Numbered from the stretch's first letter, positions 22,792-31,862 are shown. The stretch: DNA of 31,862 bases from Planctomycetota bacterium (GCA_016793305.1 JAEUHU010000225.1:1-31862), one strand, 5' to 3'. Notes: generated by a model from the sequence alone, not told the origin. Translations and numbers: made by a program.

Positions 22792-25361
22792 GCCTCCCGC
22801 AACGCCTCCGCCGGCCGCATACGTGAAAAGCGCCACGCCGGCTGCAAGCCCGCCAGCACCGACGCCACCACCGCCAGCAGCATCGCCTCGCCGAGCGCCG
22901 ACCACGGCACCTGCACGGTGACCAGCGTCCAGCCGAACGAGACCTGGTTGATGACGTGCGCCAGCACGTGGCCGAGCAGGGCCCCGAGCGGCAAGCACAG
23001 CACGCCGGCGCACAGACCGAGCAGCGCCGTCTGGCCGAGCACGACCACAGCGATCCGTCGCGGCGAGGCTCCGAGGCAGCGCAGCAGGCCGATCTCGCCG
23101 CCTCGTTCGAGCTGCAGCGCGGCGAACGCCGCATAGATGCCGACGAACGCGACACACAAGCACAACAGCCGCATCACGCCGGTGATCGCGAACGTGCGGT
23201 CGAACACCTGCAGCGAGCTCTGGCGCAGGTCGCTCTGCACGTGCACCTGCACCGCCTGGTCCCCGGCGCGGGCCGCAGCCGCGCGCAGCGCCGCGGCGAG
23301 TGCTTTCGGCGACGTGCCGTCGATCGCCTCGAAGCCGAGTGCCGTCACCGGGGCCGTGGCGTGCTGCAAGAGCCACGCAGCCCCGACGATCACCTCGCCG
23401 CGTTCGTTGCTGTAGTCGCGATAGATCGCCTCGACCGGCAGTGCGACCGGTCCACGCTCGCCGCGCACGGTCAGCACGTCGTCGACGCGGAGGCCGAGCC
23501 GGAACGCGAGCGGCTCCGAGACCCAGGCGCCGCTGCCGGTGGCGATCGTGGCGCGGCCGCGCGCATCGTCGCCCTGCAGCAGCGGGAACGACGTGGACCA
23601 GCGCGCCGTCGGCACCACGCCTACCACGTCGATCTCCACGTCGTCGACCGCGCGCCCGCCGCGGATCGCCAGCACGGTGCGGTGGTACTCGGTCCGATGC
23701 TGCACACCCGGCACGGCGCGCAGCGCCGCAGCGACCTCGCGCACCAACGGCTGCGTGCGTTCGTCGTGCCCGCCGGGCACGGACACGAACACGTCGCCGG
23801 GCAACACCTGGCCGAGCCAGCCGGCGACGCTGTCGCGGAAGCTGCCGACCAGCGTCGCCATGCCGATCGTGGTGCCGAGCGCCAGCACCATTGCGGCGAC
23901 CGGCAGCGCCAGGTGCGCGCGCGCCGCCGCGGTGCTGCGCACGACGTAGCGCACGAACGGCCCCGCCGCAGCGAGCAGGCGACCGACCACGGCCAGGAAC
24001 ACGTGCATCGCCGGCGGCACGGCGACGACGGCGGCGACCACCAGCGCCAGCGTGCCGAGGTAGCCCTGCACGAGGTTCGTGCCGACGGTCACCAAGAGCC
24101 CCACCGCGACCGCCGCCAGTCCGCCGATCGCGAGCACCGTTCGCCACGGCCGGAGCGGTGCGTCGGCCGCAGCACGCACCGGCACCAGCACCGACCTGGC
24201 GCTGACCCGCGACGCCGCCCACGCCGGGCCGAGCCCCGCGAGCAGCGCCACCGCCGTGCCGATGCCGACGCCGGCGAGCAGCACCGCCGGCTCCCACTGC
24301 ACCGCCTGCAGCGAGAAGGTCGCGTAGTGGTCGTTCAGCGTGCGCACCAGCGGCTGCAGCAGCAGGTCCGCCGCGAACGCGCCGAGCAACGCACCGAGCC
24401 CGCTGCCGACGAGGCCGAGCAGCACGGCCTCGAGTGCCACGCCGCGAGCCAGCGCCCCGCCCGACGCACCGAGCGCGCGCAGCACGCCGAACGACGAATA
24501 CCGCGCCACCACCGACAGCCGCATGGTCTCGTGCACGAGGAACGCACCGACCAGCAGCGACAGCAGGCTCAGCGCCGTCAGGTTGATCCGGAAGCCACGC
24601 GCCAGCTGCGCGAGCCCGCCCTGCTGCGTGCCGGCCGCGACGAGCCGCACGCCCGGGCCGCACAGTGCGCGCAGCGTCGCGAGCTGCTCCTCGGCCCGTT
24701 CGCCGACCAGTCGCAGGTCGAGCCGATCGATCCGATCGAGCCGACCGCTCCACTCCTGGGCCGTGGCGATGTCGACCAGCAGCACGTCGTCGAGACCTCG
24801 AGCGATCGTGTCCGGCACCTGCAGCACGCCGAGGCAGCGCGCCACCACCGGCCGGCCGCCGATCGTCAACGACACCGTGCCACCCGGGGCCACGCCGAGT
24901 CGTTCGAGCAAGGCGGGCAACGCGACGAACGTCGAGGGTTCGGCGACCAGGTCCCCGACCGGGAAGGCCTCGCCGGCGGCGCCGCCGCCCGGTGCCGCCC
25001 AGGGGCGCAGTTCCACGTCGGCGAACGGATCGACGCCGAGCACCCGCAGCACGGTGCGTTCGGGGCGCTCGTTCGCGCGCGCGACGAGCCGCAGGCTCGG
25101 GGCCACGCAGCGCCCACCGAGGGCCGCGCGCACCGCCGCGTAGGTGGCGACCGGCAAGCCGCCCGGTCCGGCGGTCACGGTGTGCGTCGCACGGCCGGCG
25201 ACGGTCTGCAGCGCCTGGTCGAACGCGCTCTCCGCGGTGCGCTGCGCCATCTGCATGGCCACCAGCAGCAGCACCCCGGCGGCGATGCCGAGCACGGTCA
25301 GCACCGTCTGCAGTGGATGGCGCCGGTGATGGCGCAGGCCGAAACGCAGCAACAGGCGCAT
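22788..25361 (-). CDS. FtsX-like ABC transporter permease (MacB/Lol type)
   Basis: The 857-residue inner-membrane protein has two FtsX-type halves. The first transmembrane segment ([20 protein letters not shown]) is followed by a large periplasmic domain of over 200 residues. Several membrane spans follow ([55 protein letters not shown]), with central hydrophobic segments around [20 protein letters not shown] second periplasmic domain precedes three final spans, ending in the typical [11 protein letters not shown]. Cytoplasmic loops RALGASGG and RCLGASPRR are the canonical sites contacting the ATPase. These permeases move lipids, lipoproteins or peptides out of the inner membrane by mechanotransmission. 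The gene starts three bases after the ATPase stop and overlaps the lipoprotein start. Confidence 0.9.
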   Translation of the reverse strand: MRLLLRFGLRHHRRHPLQTVLTVLGIAAGVLLLVAMQMAQRTAESAFDQALQTVAGRATHTVTAGPGGLPVATYAAVRAALGGRCVAPSLRLVARANERPERTVLRVLGVDPFADVELRPWAAPGGGAAGEAFPVGDLVAEPSTFVALPALLERLGVAPGGTVSLTIGGRPVVARCLGVLQVPDTIARGLDDVLLVDIATAQEWSGRLDRIDRLDLRLVGERAEEQLATLRALCGPGVRLVAAGTQQGGLAQLARGFRINLTALSLLSLLVGAFLVHETMRLSVVARYSSFGVLRALGASGGALARGVALEAVLLGLVGSGLGALLGAFAADLLLQPLVRTLNDHYATFSLQAVQWEPAVLLAGVGIGTAVALLAGLGPAWAASRVSARSVLVPVRAAADAPLRPWRTVLAIGGLAAVAVGLLVTVGTNLVQGYLGTLALVVAAVVAVPPAMHVFLAVVGRLLAAAGPFVRYVVRSTAAARAHLALPVAAMVLALGTTIGMATLVGSFRDSVAGWLGQVLPGDVFVSVPGGHDERTQPLVREVAAALRAVPGVQHRTEYHRTVLAIRGGRAVDDVEIDVVGVVPTARWSTSFPLLQGDDARGRATIATGSGAWVSEPLAFRLGLRVDDVLTVRGERGPVALPVEAIYRDYSNERGEVIVGAAWLLQHATAPVTALGFEAIDGTSPKALAAALRAAAARAGDQAVQVHVQSDLRQSSLQVFDRTFAITGVMRLLCLCVAFVGIYAAFAALQLERGGEIGLLRCLGASPRRIAVVVLGQTALLGLCAGVLCLPLGALLGHVLAHVINQVSFGWTLVTVQVPWSALGEAMLLAVVASVLAGLQPAWRFSRMRPAEALREA

Positions 25362-25364
25362 CGC

Positions 25365-26090
25365 TCAGCCGCCCTTCACCGCGAGATCGTGCAGAACCCC
25401 GCCGTCGAGCTGCAGCTGGCGGTCGCAGGTCGCGGCGGTCGCGGCACTGTGCGTGACGACCACCAGCGCCGCACCGTGGGCCCGGCGCAGCTCGTGCAGC
25501 AGGCCGAGCACGATCGCCGACGCCGCGTCGTCGAGGTTGCCGGTCGGCTCGTCGCACAGCAGCAGCTGCGGCCGGCTCGCCACGGCGCGCGCCACGGCGA
25601 CCCGCTGCTGCTCGCCGCCGGACAGCACGTCGGGCCACGCACCGGCCCGGTCGGCGAGGCCGATGCGTTCGAGCAGTTCGCGCACGCGGGCGGCAGCGAC
25701 CGTGCGGGAAGTGCCGGCGAGCTCGAGCGGCAGAGCGACGTTCTCGGCGACGGTCAACGTCGGCAGCAGGTGGAAGGCCTGGAACACGAACCCGAGCCGC
25801 TCGCTGCGCAGGCGCGCCCGCACCCGTTCGTCGGCGCGCCCGACGTCGACGCCGCAGGTCACGACGCTGCCGGCGTCCAGGTCGTCGATGCCGGCGATCA
25901 GGTTGAGCAGGGTCGACTTGCCGGACCCGCTGCGTCCGAGCACCGCGACCGCTTCGCCGGGCCGGACGTCGAGGTCGACGCCGGCGAGCACGACCCGCGT
26001 GCCGAGACCTTCGTGCACCGACTTGTGCACGCTGCGCAGACTGACGACCGATGCCGACGGCATCGCGGCATGTTCGCCGGACGACGCCAT
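25365..26090 (-). CDS. ABC transporter ATPase, LolD/MacB family
   Basis: This is the nucleotide-binding subunit for the adjacent FtsX-type permease. The product is about 241 residues. [20 protein letters not shown] is followed by Walker [11 protein letters not shown]-loop [17 protein letters not shown], signature [14 protein letters not shown], Walker [13 protein letters not shown] and switch VVVTHS, which is the full active set of the LolD/MacB subfamily. The start is uncertain. I took the ATG at 26090. An in-frame GTG at 26123 would overlap the rtcB stop, and an ATG at 26063 best fits the family N-terminus. The order ATPase, permease, AttH-like lipoprotein is a recurrent export module; the exported substrate cannot be told from sequence. 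Confidence 0.92.
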   Translation of the reverse strand: MASSGEHAAMPSASVVSLRSVHKSVHEGLGTRVVLAGVDLDVRPGEAVAVLGRSGSGKSTLLNLIAGIDDLDAGSVVTCGVDVGRADERVRARLRSERLGFVFQAFHLLPTLTVAENVALPLELAGTSRTVAAARVRELLERIGLADRAGAWPDVLSGGEQQRVAVARAVASRPQLLLCDEPTGNLDDAASAIVLGLLHELRRAHGAALVVVTHSAATAATCDRQLQLDGGVLHDLAVKGG

Positions 26091-26115
26091 CGGACGCAGG
26101 GTTTTCGGCCGTGCT

Positions 26116-27219
26116 TCAGACACCCTTCCAGGCGAGCACCGGCCGCAGCCGGCGCACGACCTTCACCAGGTCGCGTTGCGCGCGCATCACCGCCCCGATG
26201 TCCTTGTAGGCTCCGGGGGCCTCGTCGCGCAGTTCGTCGACCAGCGCCCGCGGGAAGTGCACGCCACCGAGCTGGCGCTCGAACTCCTTCGGCGAGATGC
26301 GCCGCATCGCCTCGCCGCGCGGCAACCGTCGGCCCGCCCCGTGCGAGCTCGAACGGAGGGCCGCCGCACAGCCGCGTCCTTCGACGTGGAACGAACGGCT
26401 GCCCATCGAGCCCGGGATCGCGCCGAACTCCCCGAGGTCCGCCGAGGCCGCCCCCTTGCGATGCACCCACAGCTCCGCGTCGCCGTGCCGTTCGCAGCGC
26501 ACGAAGTTGTGCACGACGTCCTGCCAGCTCGACCAGTCGACGGCGAGGCCGAGCGCTTCGTGCAACGCCACGGCCGCGGCTTCGGCGATGGCGCGTCGGT
26601 TCTGCCGCGCGAACCAAAGCGCGACGTCGTGGTCGTGCAGGTAGTCGAGCCCATGCCCGACTGACGGCAGCGCGATCAGGCCCTTGCCGACCGGCTGGCC
26701 GCGCGCGAGGTGATGGTCGCGCACCGCGGGGCCGAGCGCGCGCGAACCGCTGTGGACCATGAGCCACAGCCGGTCCGCCTCGTCGGCCTGCACTTCGAGG
26801 AAGTGGTTGCCGCGGCCGAGCGTGCCGAGTTCGAACTGCAGGTCGCGGCGCATGGCACGATCGAGCGCCCAGTCGGAGAGGCCGAACGCGTCGAGCTCAC
26901 GGCGCCGCCGCTGCCGCAGCGACGGCACGCGTTCGCGCAGGGCGGCGAACAATCGCTCGGCGGCCGCTTCGTCGGCCAGCGCGTCGGCGGTCGCCGCCAC
27001 CGCCACCGCGGCGATGCCGCAGCCGATGTCGCCACCGACCGCCTGCGGATACAGGCGATCGGTGGTGCCGACGACGGTGCCGATGCAGACGTGCTCGGCG
27101 AGGTGCACGTCCGGCATCACCGCGACGTGCTGCACGGCGGGCGCTGCCGCGAGCCGTTCCAGCGCCTGCTGGACGTCGCGCGGCAACGGCTCCGCCAACC
27201 AGCGGTGCACGACGGTCAT
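26116..27219 (-). CDS. rtcB: RNA-splicing/repair ligase RtcB
   Basis: RtcB joins RNA 2',3'-cyclic phosphate or 3'-phosphate ends to 5'-OH ends using GTP and Mn2+. The 367-residue protein keeps the whole active site: [24 protein letters not shown] (Asp64 and Cys67 as metal ligands), RGNHF (His139), [10 protein letters not shown] (His156), VHNFV (His237), and SSHGAGR with His293 as the expected guanylylated residue. It is somewhat shorter than E. coli RtcB (408). The ATG at 27219 has GGAGGGG upstream and overlaps the rbfA stop as ATGA. No archease or RtcR-type activator is adjacent. Instead it sits between rbfA and an ABC export module, an unusual neighbourhood suggesting constitutive expression rather than stress induction (inference). 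Confidence 0.93.
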   Translation of the reverse strand: MTVVHRWLAEPLPRDVQQALERLAAAPAVQHVAVMPDVHLAEHVCIGTVVGTTDRLYPQAVGGDIGCGIAAVAVAATADALADEAAAERLFAALRERVPSLRQRRRRELDAFGLSDWALDRAMRRDLQFELGTLGRGNHFLEVQADEADRLWLMVHSGSRALGPAVRDHHLARGQPVGKGLIALPSVGHGLDYLHDHDVALWFARQNRRAIAEAAAVALHEALGLAVDWSSWQDVVHNFVRCERHGDAELWVHRKGAASADLGEFGAIPGSMGSRSFHVEGRGCAAALRSSSHGAGRRLPRGEAMRRISPKEFERQLGGVHFPRALVDELRDEAPGAYKDIGAVMRAQRDLVKVVRRLRPVLAWKGV

Positions 27220-27542
27220 CGTGCCCCTCCGGTCGGCGTCACCGTGAACGACAGCTGCGGCACGCGTCGCCGCGTGAGGGCAGCCGCCACCGCTTCGCGC
27301 AGGAACCCGCGCGCGCGATCGAGCGCGTCCAAGGACGCGGCCAGGCCGTCGCCGCACGGATCCAGCATCACGACCAGCACGTGCCGGTCGTCCTGCATCG
27401 GCTCGACGCGGTCGAGCACGAGGTCCATCAGGACCGGATCGGAGGAATCGCCCAGGGCGTACGACAGCGCGTCGTGCACCTGGGCACAGAGTTGGCGGGT
27501 CTTGGCAAACGACCGCCCGCCGCGGTCTTCTGGGGAACGCAT
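27216..27542 (-). CDS. rbfA: Ribosome-binding factor A-like protein
   Basis: The 108-residue protein has the size and order of RbfA, a KH-fold factor that binds immature 30S subunits during 16S rRNA maturation. RQLCAQVHDALSYAL with DPVLMDLVLDRVEPMQDDRHVLVVML corresponds to the N-terminal helix and first strands. The later ASLDALDRARGFLREAVAAALTRRRVPQLSFTVT matches the family pattern (L…A.G.LR..la..l..R.vPel.F). The usual second strand is modified (LDPCGDGL), so the assignment is by pattern, not by a unique motif. The start is the ATG at 27542. The stop overlaps the start of rtcB. In most bacteria rbfA follows infB or precedes truB; neither is here, so this copy may be relocated or divergent. 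Confidence 0.65.
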   Translation of the reverse strand: MRSPEDRGGRSFAKTRQLCAQVHDALSYALGDSSDPVLMDLVLDRVEPMQDDRHVLVVMLDPCGDGLAASLDALDRARGFLREAVAAALTRRRVPQLSFTVTPTGGAR

Positions 27543-27626
27543 CTGCTGGGTGCCATGGCGTGCGCGAGCACGCCCGATGGAAACCGGGGTGTCAGGACTC
27601 GACGCTCACCCGGCCGCCGCGCGCGT

Positions 27627-27677
27627 TCAGGCGCGCGAGAACCGGGAGGCGGTCACAGCGATGCAGATGCGTTGCAT
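27627..27677 (-). other. Possible 16-residue leader ORF upstream of rbfA
   Basis: On the minus strand an ATG at 27677 is preceded by CTGGAGG at ideal spacing. It opens a 16-codon frame (MQRICIAVTASRFSRA) that stops about 85 bases before rbfA. It is one of the best ribosome binding sites in the window. It could be a leader peptide or a chance match. It lies in the 273-bp gap between rbfA and the DUF2059 gene, which otherwise shows nothing clear. Confidence 0.3.
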
Positions 27678-27815
27678 GGTGGCCTCCAGGAAGACGCGGC
27701 ACGATAGCGAGGGCCGCTGCGCCGGCAATGCCCCCAGCCCCGCGGGACTTCTGCGCCAGCGCGCTTGTGGGCCCCAGCGGGCGCGGCCAGCATGCCGCTT
27801 CCAGGAGAACCCGAC

Positions 27816-28301
27816 ATGTCCCCACTCTTCGCCCGCATCCTCTTCCCGCTCGTCCTCGTCGCCGCCCCGTCGCTGACCCACCTGCTCTCGCAGCCGCAGG
27901 ATCCGAAGCCAGCCGCCGAGGCACAGGACCCGAAGGCAGGTGCTGCCGCCAAGGAGGCCAAGGTCCGCGAGCTGCTCGAGGTCACCGGAGCCGCGCAGAT
28001 GGGCAAGCAGGCGATGGAGCAGATGATGCAGGCCTTCGAGTCGATGCCGAACCTGCCGGAGGGCTTCGCCGCCAAGTTCCTCGAGTTGGCGAAGCCCGAG
28101 CAGCTCGTCGAGATGATCGTGCCGATCTACATGAAGCACGTCGACTCCGGCGACCTCGACACGCTGCTGGCGTTCTTCCGCACGCCCTCCGGCAAGCGCT
28201 GGATCCAGGCGCAAGGTCCGATGATGAAGGAGTCGATGGAAGCCGGGCAGAAGTGGGGCCAGGAGCTGGCCATGAAGGTGATGGAAGAGCTGAACAAGTA
28301 G
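27816..28301 (+). CDS. Secreted DUF2059-domain protein
   Basis: The 161-residue precursor has a signal peptide (FPLVLVAAPSLTHLLSQ), a short Pro/Ala/Lys linker and one DUF2059 domain. AKVRELLEVTGAAQMGKQAMEQMM is the first helical pair. VEMIVPIYMKHVDSGDLDTLLAFFRTPSGKRWI is the diagnostic block (Y.khfs..el..l..Fy.sp.Gkk). MMKESMEAGQKWGQELAMKVMEEL is the last helix. The domain is common in secreted bacterial proteins and has no established function. The ATG at 27816 is chosen because CAGGAG lies at normal spacing before it and the signal peptide follows; the in-frame ATG at 27765 has neither. The next gene, also secreted, starts 80 bases downstream on the same strand. Confidence 0.85.
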   Translation: MSPLFARILFPLVLVAAPSLTHLLSQPQDPKPAAEAQDPKAGAAAKEAKVRELLEVTGAAQMGKQAMEQMMQAFESMPNLPEGFAAKFLELAKPEQLVEMIVPIYMKHVDSGDLDTLLAFFRTPSGKRWIQAQGPMMKESMEAGQKWGQELAMKVMEELNK

Positions 28302-28381
28302 CCCGCGGCGCCTTCGGCGCTGGGCGAACGGCCTCCGGCCCATTTGGCGGCGCCAAGCACCGCCGGCATGATCGCCGCGCC

Positions 28382-29941
28382 ATGCGCAAAGCCCTCCGCA
28401 CCCTCGTCCCGACGATCCTGGCCCTCGCCGCCCCGCTGGGCGCGCAGAAGCCGATCCCCGAGCCGCGCGCGGGGCTTTCGTTCCAGGCGCCCAAGGGCTG
28501 GACCGAACTGCCCGGCGACACCGATCGGCACGCCACGGTGCGCCTGTTCGCCGGCCCGAGCGCCCTGGCGAGCAAGAAGGAGGGCACGCACACGCCGCTG
28601 CTGCGCGTGATGTTCTTCGCGAGCGGTGGCGACAAGGCCGCCGACACGCGCGACGGGCTGCCGCGCACCTCGCCGTTCCGCAGCCTCGAGGATTTCGCAT
28701 CGCGTGGGCTCGGCGCCACCAACGTCGACCGGTCGCCGCACAAGGTCGGCACGGTGCAGGGCCAGCGGCTCACCGGCACCGGCATCCCCGGCGACCGCGT
28801 ACTGCTCGGCCAGACGCTGCCGCTCGCCGACGGCGAAGCGGCGATCTGCGTCGAGGTGCTCGAGAACCACGCCGAGCGGGTCAAGAAGGACGTCGAGGCG
28901 GTGTTCGGCTCGATGGAGCCGGTCGAACGGGTCGAGGCCCCGCGGCCGGTGCCGCCGTGGCAGAGCGACGCCGACTGGGCGAAGAAGGACGCGGCGACGC
29001 GGCTCGCCGCGCACCGCGCGTTCGCCGAGGCGGCGGTCGCGGCGACGACGAAGACGCCGGAGGCCGGCTGCAAGCTCGGCAAGTCGAAGTACTGGACGGT
29101 GCTCAGCGGCGCCGATCCGGCGTTCACCAAGAAGACCGTCGCCGCCGCCGAGGCCGCGCGCGACTGGCTCGCGAAGAAGCTGCCCGAGCTGACCAAGGAC
29201 GCGCCGTTGCCGGCCGTGCTGCGCGTGTTCGACAGCGTGCACCAGTACAACGCGCTGCTGACGACGCGCAACAGCTCGCGCGAGTACGACCAGGAGCGGC
29301 GCGAGCTGTGGGTCGTCAACGACCGCGACCTCGGTGGCGCGACCGGCTACGGCCAGACGCTGCGCGCGGTGCTGTGGCACCTGTGCGACGACGTCGATCC
29401 CGGCGTGCTCCCGGCCCTGCCACGCTGGTTCGACAACGGCTGGTGGGAGTTCCTGCGCAGCTCGAAGTTCGACGGCAAGAAGCTCGAGTTCTCCGCCGGC
29501 GACGTCGAGAAGGGCCGCATCGACTACTACCGGCAGAACAGCCAGCCCATGACGGCCCTGTGGGAGCTGATGCAGGAGCACATCCAGATCAGCCCCACCG
29601 ACGGCTCGATGGAGAAGAACTGGGGCTACACGCCGGAGTGCGCACGTCTCATGCGCTGGTTCCTGATGCACGACGGGCAGCAGGCGTTCGGCAAGCCGAC
29701 GCTGGTCGCCGACTACGTGCGCGCGCTCGGCACGGCCTACTGGAAGGCCGGCCCCGATCCGACCGGCGACGTGCCCGCGGTCGGCCTCACCGCGCAGATG
29801 ATGAAGGACCGGAACGCTCTCTACTACAAATGGCGCGACGCGCTGCTGGTCGGCACCAACGACCTGGCGGTGCCGCTGCAGCCGGACGTCTGGAAGGCGA
29901 TCAACGAGAAGTGGCTCGAGTTCAACAAGACCTTCAAGTAG
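28382..29941 (+). CDS. Secreted protein related to DUF1570/gluzincin peptidases, catalytic motif lost
   Basis: The 519-residue precursor has a signal peptide (LVPTILALAAPLGAQ). Residues 25-180 form a domain starting LSFQAPKGWTELPG, the opening seen in secreted proteins that bind or sense envelope components. A second domain (about 230-515) has WTVLSGADPAFTKKTVAAAEAARDWL, then VLRVFDSVHQYNAL, AVLWHLCDD and LPRWFDNGWWEFL. The layout resembles planctomycete DUF1570-type metallopeptidases. In those, HExxH is followed by a P.WL.EG.A helix; here the first reads HLCDD (His333) and the second has DNG (351-353) for the usual EG. It is thus probably not an active zinc peptidase of that type. The relationship is inferred from layout only. 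It may be in an operon with the DUF2059 gene. Confidence 0.7.
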   Translation: MRKALRTLVPTILALAAPLGAQKPIPEPRAGLSFQAPKGWTELPGDTDRHATVRLFAGPSALASKKEGTHTPLLRVMFFASGGDKAADTRDGLPRTSPFRSLEDFASRGLGATNVDRSPHKVGTVQGQRLTGTGIPGDRVLLGQTLPLADGEAAICVEVLENHAERVKKDVEAVFGSMEPVERVEAPRPVPPWQSDADWAKKDAATRLAAHRAFAEAAVAATTKTPEAGCKLGKSKYWTVLSGADPAFTKKTVAAAEAARDWLAKKLPELTKDAPLPAVLRVFDSVHQYNALLTTRNSSREYDQERRELWVVNDRDLGGATGYGQTLRAVLWHLCDDVDPGVLPALPRWFDNGWWEFLRSSKFDGKKLEFSAGDVEKGRIDYYRQNSQPMTALWELMQEHIQISPTDGSMEKNWGYTPECARLMRWFLMHDGQQAFGKPTLVADYVRALGTAYWKAGPDPTGDVPAVGLTAQMMKDRNALYYKWRDALLVGTNDLAVPLQPDVWKAINEKWLEFNKTFK

Positions 29942-29980
29942 CCCGGGCCCGCGGCCCGTTCGCGCCGACGCACGCCTCGT

Positions 29981-31165
29981 TCAACGCACCGGCGCGCAGA
30001 CCACGCGGAAGCCCAGGGTGTAGCCGAAGGCGAACGAGCCGATGTGCCAGCTGTAGTTGCGGTGCGCGGAACGGCTGTAGAAGGAGTAGTCGCTGCAGCT
30101 GCCGCCGCGGATGACCCGGTAGCCGCCGAAGGTCACCAGCGGATCCGACACAGGGGTGGCAGGGTAGTTCGGGAAGCCGTCCCACGCGTCGAGGCACCAC
30201 TCGTAGACGTTGCCGTGCAGGTCGTGCAGACCGAACGCATTCGCGGGATAGGAGCCGACGTCGCTGGTCTGGTAACCCCACCAAGTCGGGCCGGGCACGC
30301 AGTTGCCGCCGCTGTAGAAGTTGGCGTCGACGCAGTTCGCACTGTTGCCGACGCTCCATTCCGTGGTCGAACCGGCGCGGCAGCAGTACTCCCACTCGGC
30401 TTCCGTCGGCAGCCGGTACTCGTACCCGATCGCCAGTCGCCCCGCGGCAGCCTCCTGCACGGTCAACGCGTCGCAGTAGGCCACCGCCTGGTTCCAGCTC
30501 ACCTGCTCCACCGGCCGGTTGCCGCTGTTCGGGAACGACGGCCCCTGGTGCAGCGATGGGTTGCTGCCCATCAGGGCCTGGAACTCCGCCTGCGTCACCT
30601 CGTACTTGCCCATCCAGAACGGCTGCGTGATCGTCACCGGGTGGACCGGCGTCGCGACCCCACCCACAGCGTCCGAGCCCATCGAGAAGGTGCCCGGCGC
30701 GATCGCCACCATGTTCAGGCTCGCGGGCGGCGGGGCCGCGACCGTGACCTCGACGTCGTTGTCCGTCAACGCGAGGAAGCCCGAGCCATCGATGTCGGCA
30801 CCCTGCACGTCGAACGACGCGCCGACCAGCAGCGGGTCGTTCGGCACCACGACGACCAGCGCCGGACTCTGGCCGGTTGCATCCAGCACGCCGATTCCGA
30901 GCACGGAGTAGCCCAGCGGATCGAGCCGCAACACGCCCTCGACCAGCCCTGGGTCCGACACCGACAGGGCGCCCGGATAGGTCGGTGAGCACATCGCCAT
31001 CGCGAACTGATGGCCCGCGATCGCCGGGGGGTGTTCCATCACGATCGATGCGGTCTGGCCGATCACCATCGGCCCCCGCAGCTTCATCGAACGCCCGGTC
31101 TGGGCGGCCACGGTCGAGGTGACGAGCGAACCGGCGAGAACGACCAGCGTGGCACTTCGGAGCAT
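29981..31165 (-). CDS. Secreted SUMF1 (formylglycine-generating-enzyme-fold) protein
   Basis: The 394-residue precursor has a signal peptide (LRSATLVVLAGSLVTSTVAAQ). A roughly 120-residue beta-rich N-terminal domain (GPMVIGQTASIVMEH … VPNDPLLVGASFDVQGADID) resembles unannotated modules I associate with planctomycete secreted proteins. A SUMF1 domain then starts at MVAIAPGTFSMGSDAVGG. It continues FWMGKYEVTQAEFQALMGSN, PVEQVSWNQAVAYCDAL, YRLPTEAEWEYCCRAG, GLHDLHGNVYEWCLDAW and RVIRGGSC. It ends LGFRVVCAPVR, where true formylglycine-generating enzymes have GFRC, so copper-dependent oxidase activity is unlikely. A binding or structural role is more probable. GAGGAA precedes the ATG at 31165. It diverges from mqnE. 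Confidence 0.88.
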   Translation of the reverse strand: MLRSATLVVLAGSLVTSTVAAQTGRSMKLRGPMVIGQTASIVMEHPPAIAGHQFAMAMCSPTYPGALSVSDPGLVEGVLRLDPLGYSVLGIGVLDATGQSPALVVVVPNDPLLVGASFDVQGADIDGSGFLALTDNDVEVTVAAPPPASLNMVAIAPGTFSMGSDAVGGVATPVHPVTITQPFWMGKYEVTQAEFQALMGSNPSLHQGPSFPNSGNRPVEQVSWNQAVAYCDALTVQEAAAGRLAIGYEYRLPTEAEWEYCCRAGSTTEWSVGNSANCVDANFYSGGNCVPGPTWWGYQTSDVGSYPANAFGLHDLHGNVYEWCLDAWDGFPNYPATPVSDPLVTFGGYRVIRGGSCSDYSFYSRSAHRNYSWHIGSFAFGYTLGFRVVCAPVR

Positions 31166-31337
31166 GGGGCGATTCCTCGGGGAGCAGCTCTCCCAGGTGG
31201 CAGAGTGCCAGCCTCGGTGCATCCGGTCCAGCCCGGGCGACGACACGCTGGGCCGGGGCGACGATGGCAATTCACCTGCCGTCCGGCCCGTTGCCCTTCA
31301 CCGAGGCCAGCGCCCAGCCTACCCTTCCCGCCCCGCG

Positions 31338-31862
31338 ATGAACGCCTTCCGCTACGCCCACCTCGACGAGTCCCTCGCCACGAAGCTGATCGACCGGGCC
31401 GGTCTCGGCGACATCGACGCCAAGGTCCGGAACGGCGAGCGCCTGTCGTTCGAGGACGGCGTGCGTCTCTACGAGACCCCGCACCTCGCGGCGGTCGGGT
31501 TGATGGCCCACCGCGTGCGCACGCGCATGCACGGCAGGAAGACGTTCTTCAACATCAACCAGCACGTCAACTACACGAACATCTGCATCTACTCGTGCAA
31601 GTTCTGCGCGTTCGCGGCGAAGGAAGGCGAGGAGCGCGCCTACCTGATGACGCCGTCGATCGTCGAGCAGAAGGTGCGCGAGCAGCTGCACCGCCCGGTC
31701 ACCGAGGTGCACATGGTCGCCGGCATCCACCCGACGATGCCGTACGAGTACTACCTCGACGTGGTGCGCGCGGCGAAGCGGGCGCGGCCCGACATCCACG
31801 TGAAGGCGTTCACGATGGTCGAGATCGACCACATGCTGAAGATCTCGGGCAAGAGCGAGGAC
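31338..31862 (+). CDS. mqnE: Aminofutalosine synthase (radical SAM), 5' part
   Basis: MqnE joins 3-(1-carboxyvinyloxy)benzoate and SAM to make aminofutalosine in the futalosine route to menaquinone. The first 175 residues are present and the gene runs off the window. FFNINQHVNYTNICIYSCKFCAF carries the radical-SAM cluster C-x3-C-x2-C at Cys83, Cys87 and Cys90. EVHMVAGIHPTMPYEYYLDVVRA and IHVKAFTMVEI distinguish MqnE from MqnC and from the CofG/CofH F420 enzymes. The ATG at 31338 is the first in frame; no strong ribosome binding site precedes it. The other mqn genes are not in the window. It implies that this organism makes menaquinone without MenB-type enzymes, at least in part (inference). 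Confidence 0.88.
   Translation, partial: MNAFRYAHLDESLATKLIDRAGLGDIDAKVRNGERLSFEDGVRLYETPHLAAVGLMAHRVRTRMHGRKTFFNINQHVNYTNICIYSCKFCAFAAKEGEERAYLMTPSIVEQKVREQLHRPVTEVHMVAGIHPTMPYEYYLDVVRAAKRARPDIHVKAFTMVEIDHMLKISGKSED

Noticed and set aside
22956..26762. A 1268-residue plus-strand open frame
   Set aside because: It lies antisense to the permease, ATPase and rtcB genes and is dominated by Arg, His and Gln; no domain is recognisable.

Overview
This window is about 32 kb of high-G+C bacterial chromosome (roughly 70% G+C by eye). It carries ordinary housekeeping and envelope genes plus one small mobile-element family. The lineage is probably Planctomycetota or a related soil or marine phylum. This rests on the protein types: a Dus3-like dihydrouridine synthase, a secreted SUMF1-fold protein, large secreted proteins of unknown function, a gluzincin-like protein of a type common in planctomycetes, and the start of mqnE from the futalosine menaquinone pathway. 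That assignment is inference. I see no rRNA, tRNA, CRISPR array, prophage or plasmid backbone, and no gene-free stretch reaches 300 bases (the longest, about 27543-27815, holds one tiny possible ORF).

Layout. 1-2.3 kb: the 3' end of a membrane protein gene converges on an orphan NMT1/THI5-type substrate-binding protein. 2.4-4.6 kb, minus strand: a Dus3-like tRNA-dihydrouridine synthase, then a coupled pair (DUF971 protein and SAM-methyltransferase-like protein). 4.8-8.7 kb, plus strand: mobA, a hybrid sensor protein whose kinase core has lost its phosphoacceptor histidine, and a DTW-domain tRNA modification protein with a long C-terminal extension. 8.8-10.1 kb: an IS1-like insertion element. 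10.1-11.2 kb: a TerB-like protein, a cysteine-rich lipoprotein with a good intrinsic terminator, and a small secreted protein. 11.2-20.0 kb, minus strand: a dicarboxylate/amino-acid:cation symporter, sbcC and sbcD (overlapping), and a large secreted protein. 20.1-21.5 kb, plus strand: glpK. 21.6-27.5 kb, minus strand: a compact five-gene array rbfA-rtcB-ABC ATPase-FtsX permease-AttH/CrtC lipoprotein, with overlaps or 3-bp spacing throughout. 27.8-29.9 kb, plus strand: a DUF2059 protein and a secreted degenerate metalloprotease-like protein. 30.0-31.9 kb: a secreted SUMF1-domain protein, divergent from mqnE, which runs off the window.

The most interesting signal is a repeat family. Three short palindromic hairpins of 60-61 nt (3544-3603, 4657-4716, 7444-7504) have the same roughly 20-nt ends as the 1.22-kb element at 8840-10060, which encodes an IS1-like transposase. 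The short copies therefore look like minimal non-autonomous, REP/MITE-like derivatives made of two facing element ends. All ends begin TGATCCAAC (one is diverged), and the outermost TGA repeatedly is, or directly abuts, the stop codon of a neighbouring gene. A second, unrelated perfect palindrome (21569-21607) also supplies the stop codon of its neighbour. The transposase aligns with the IS1 catalytic domain, but asparagine stands where IS1 has its third acidic residue.
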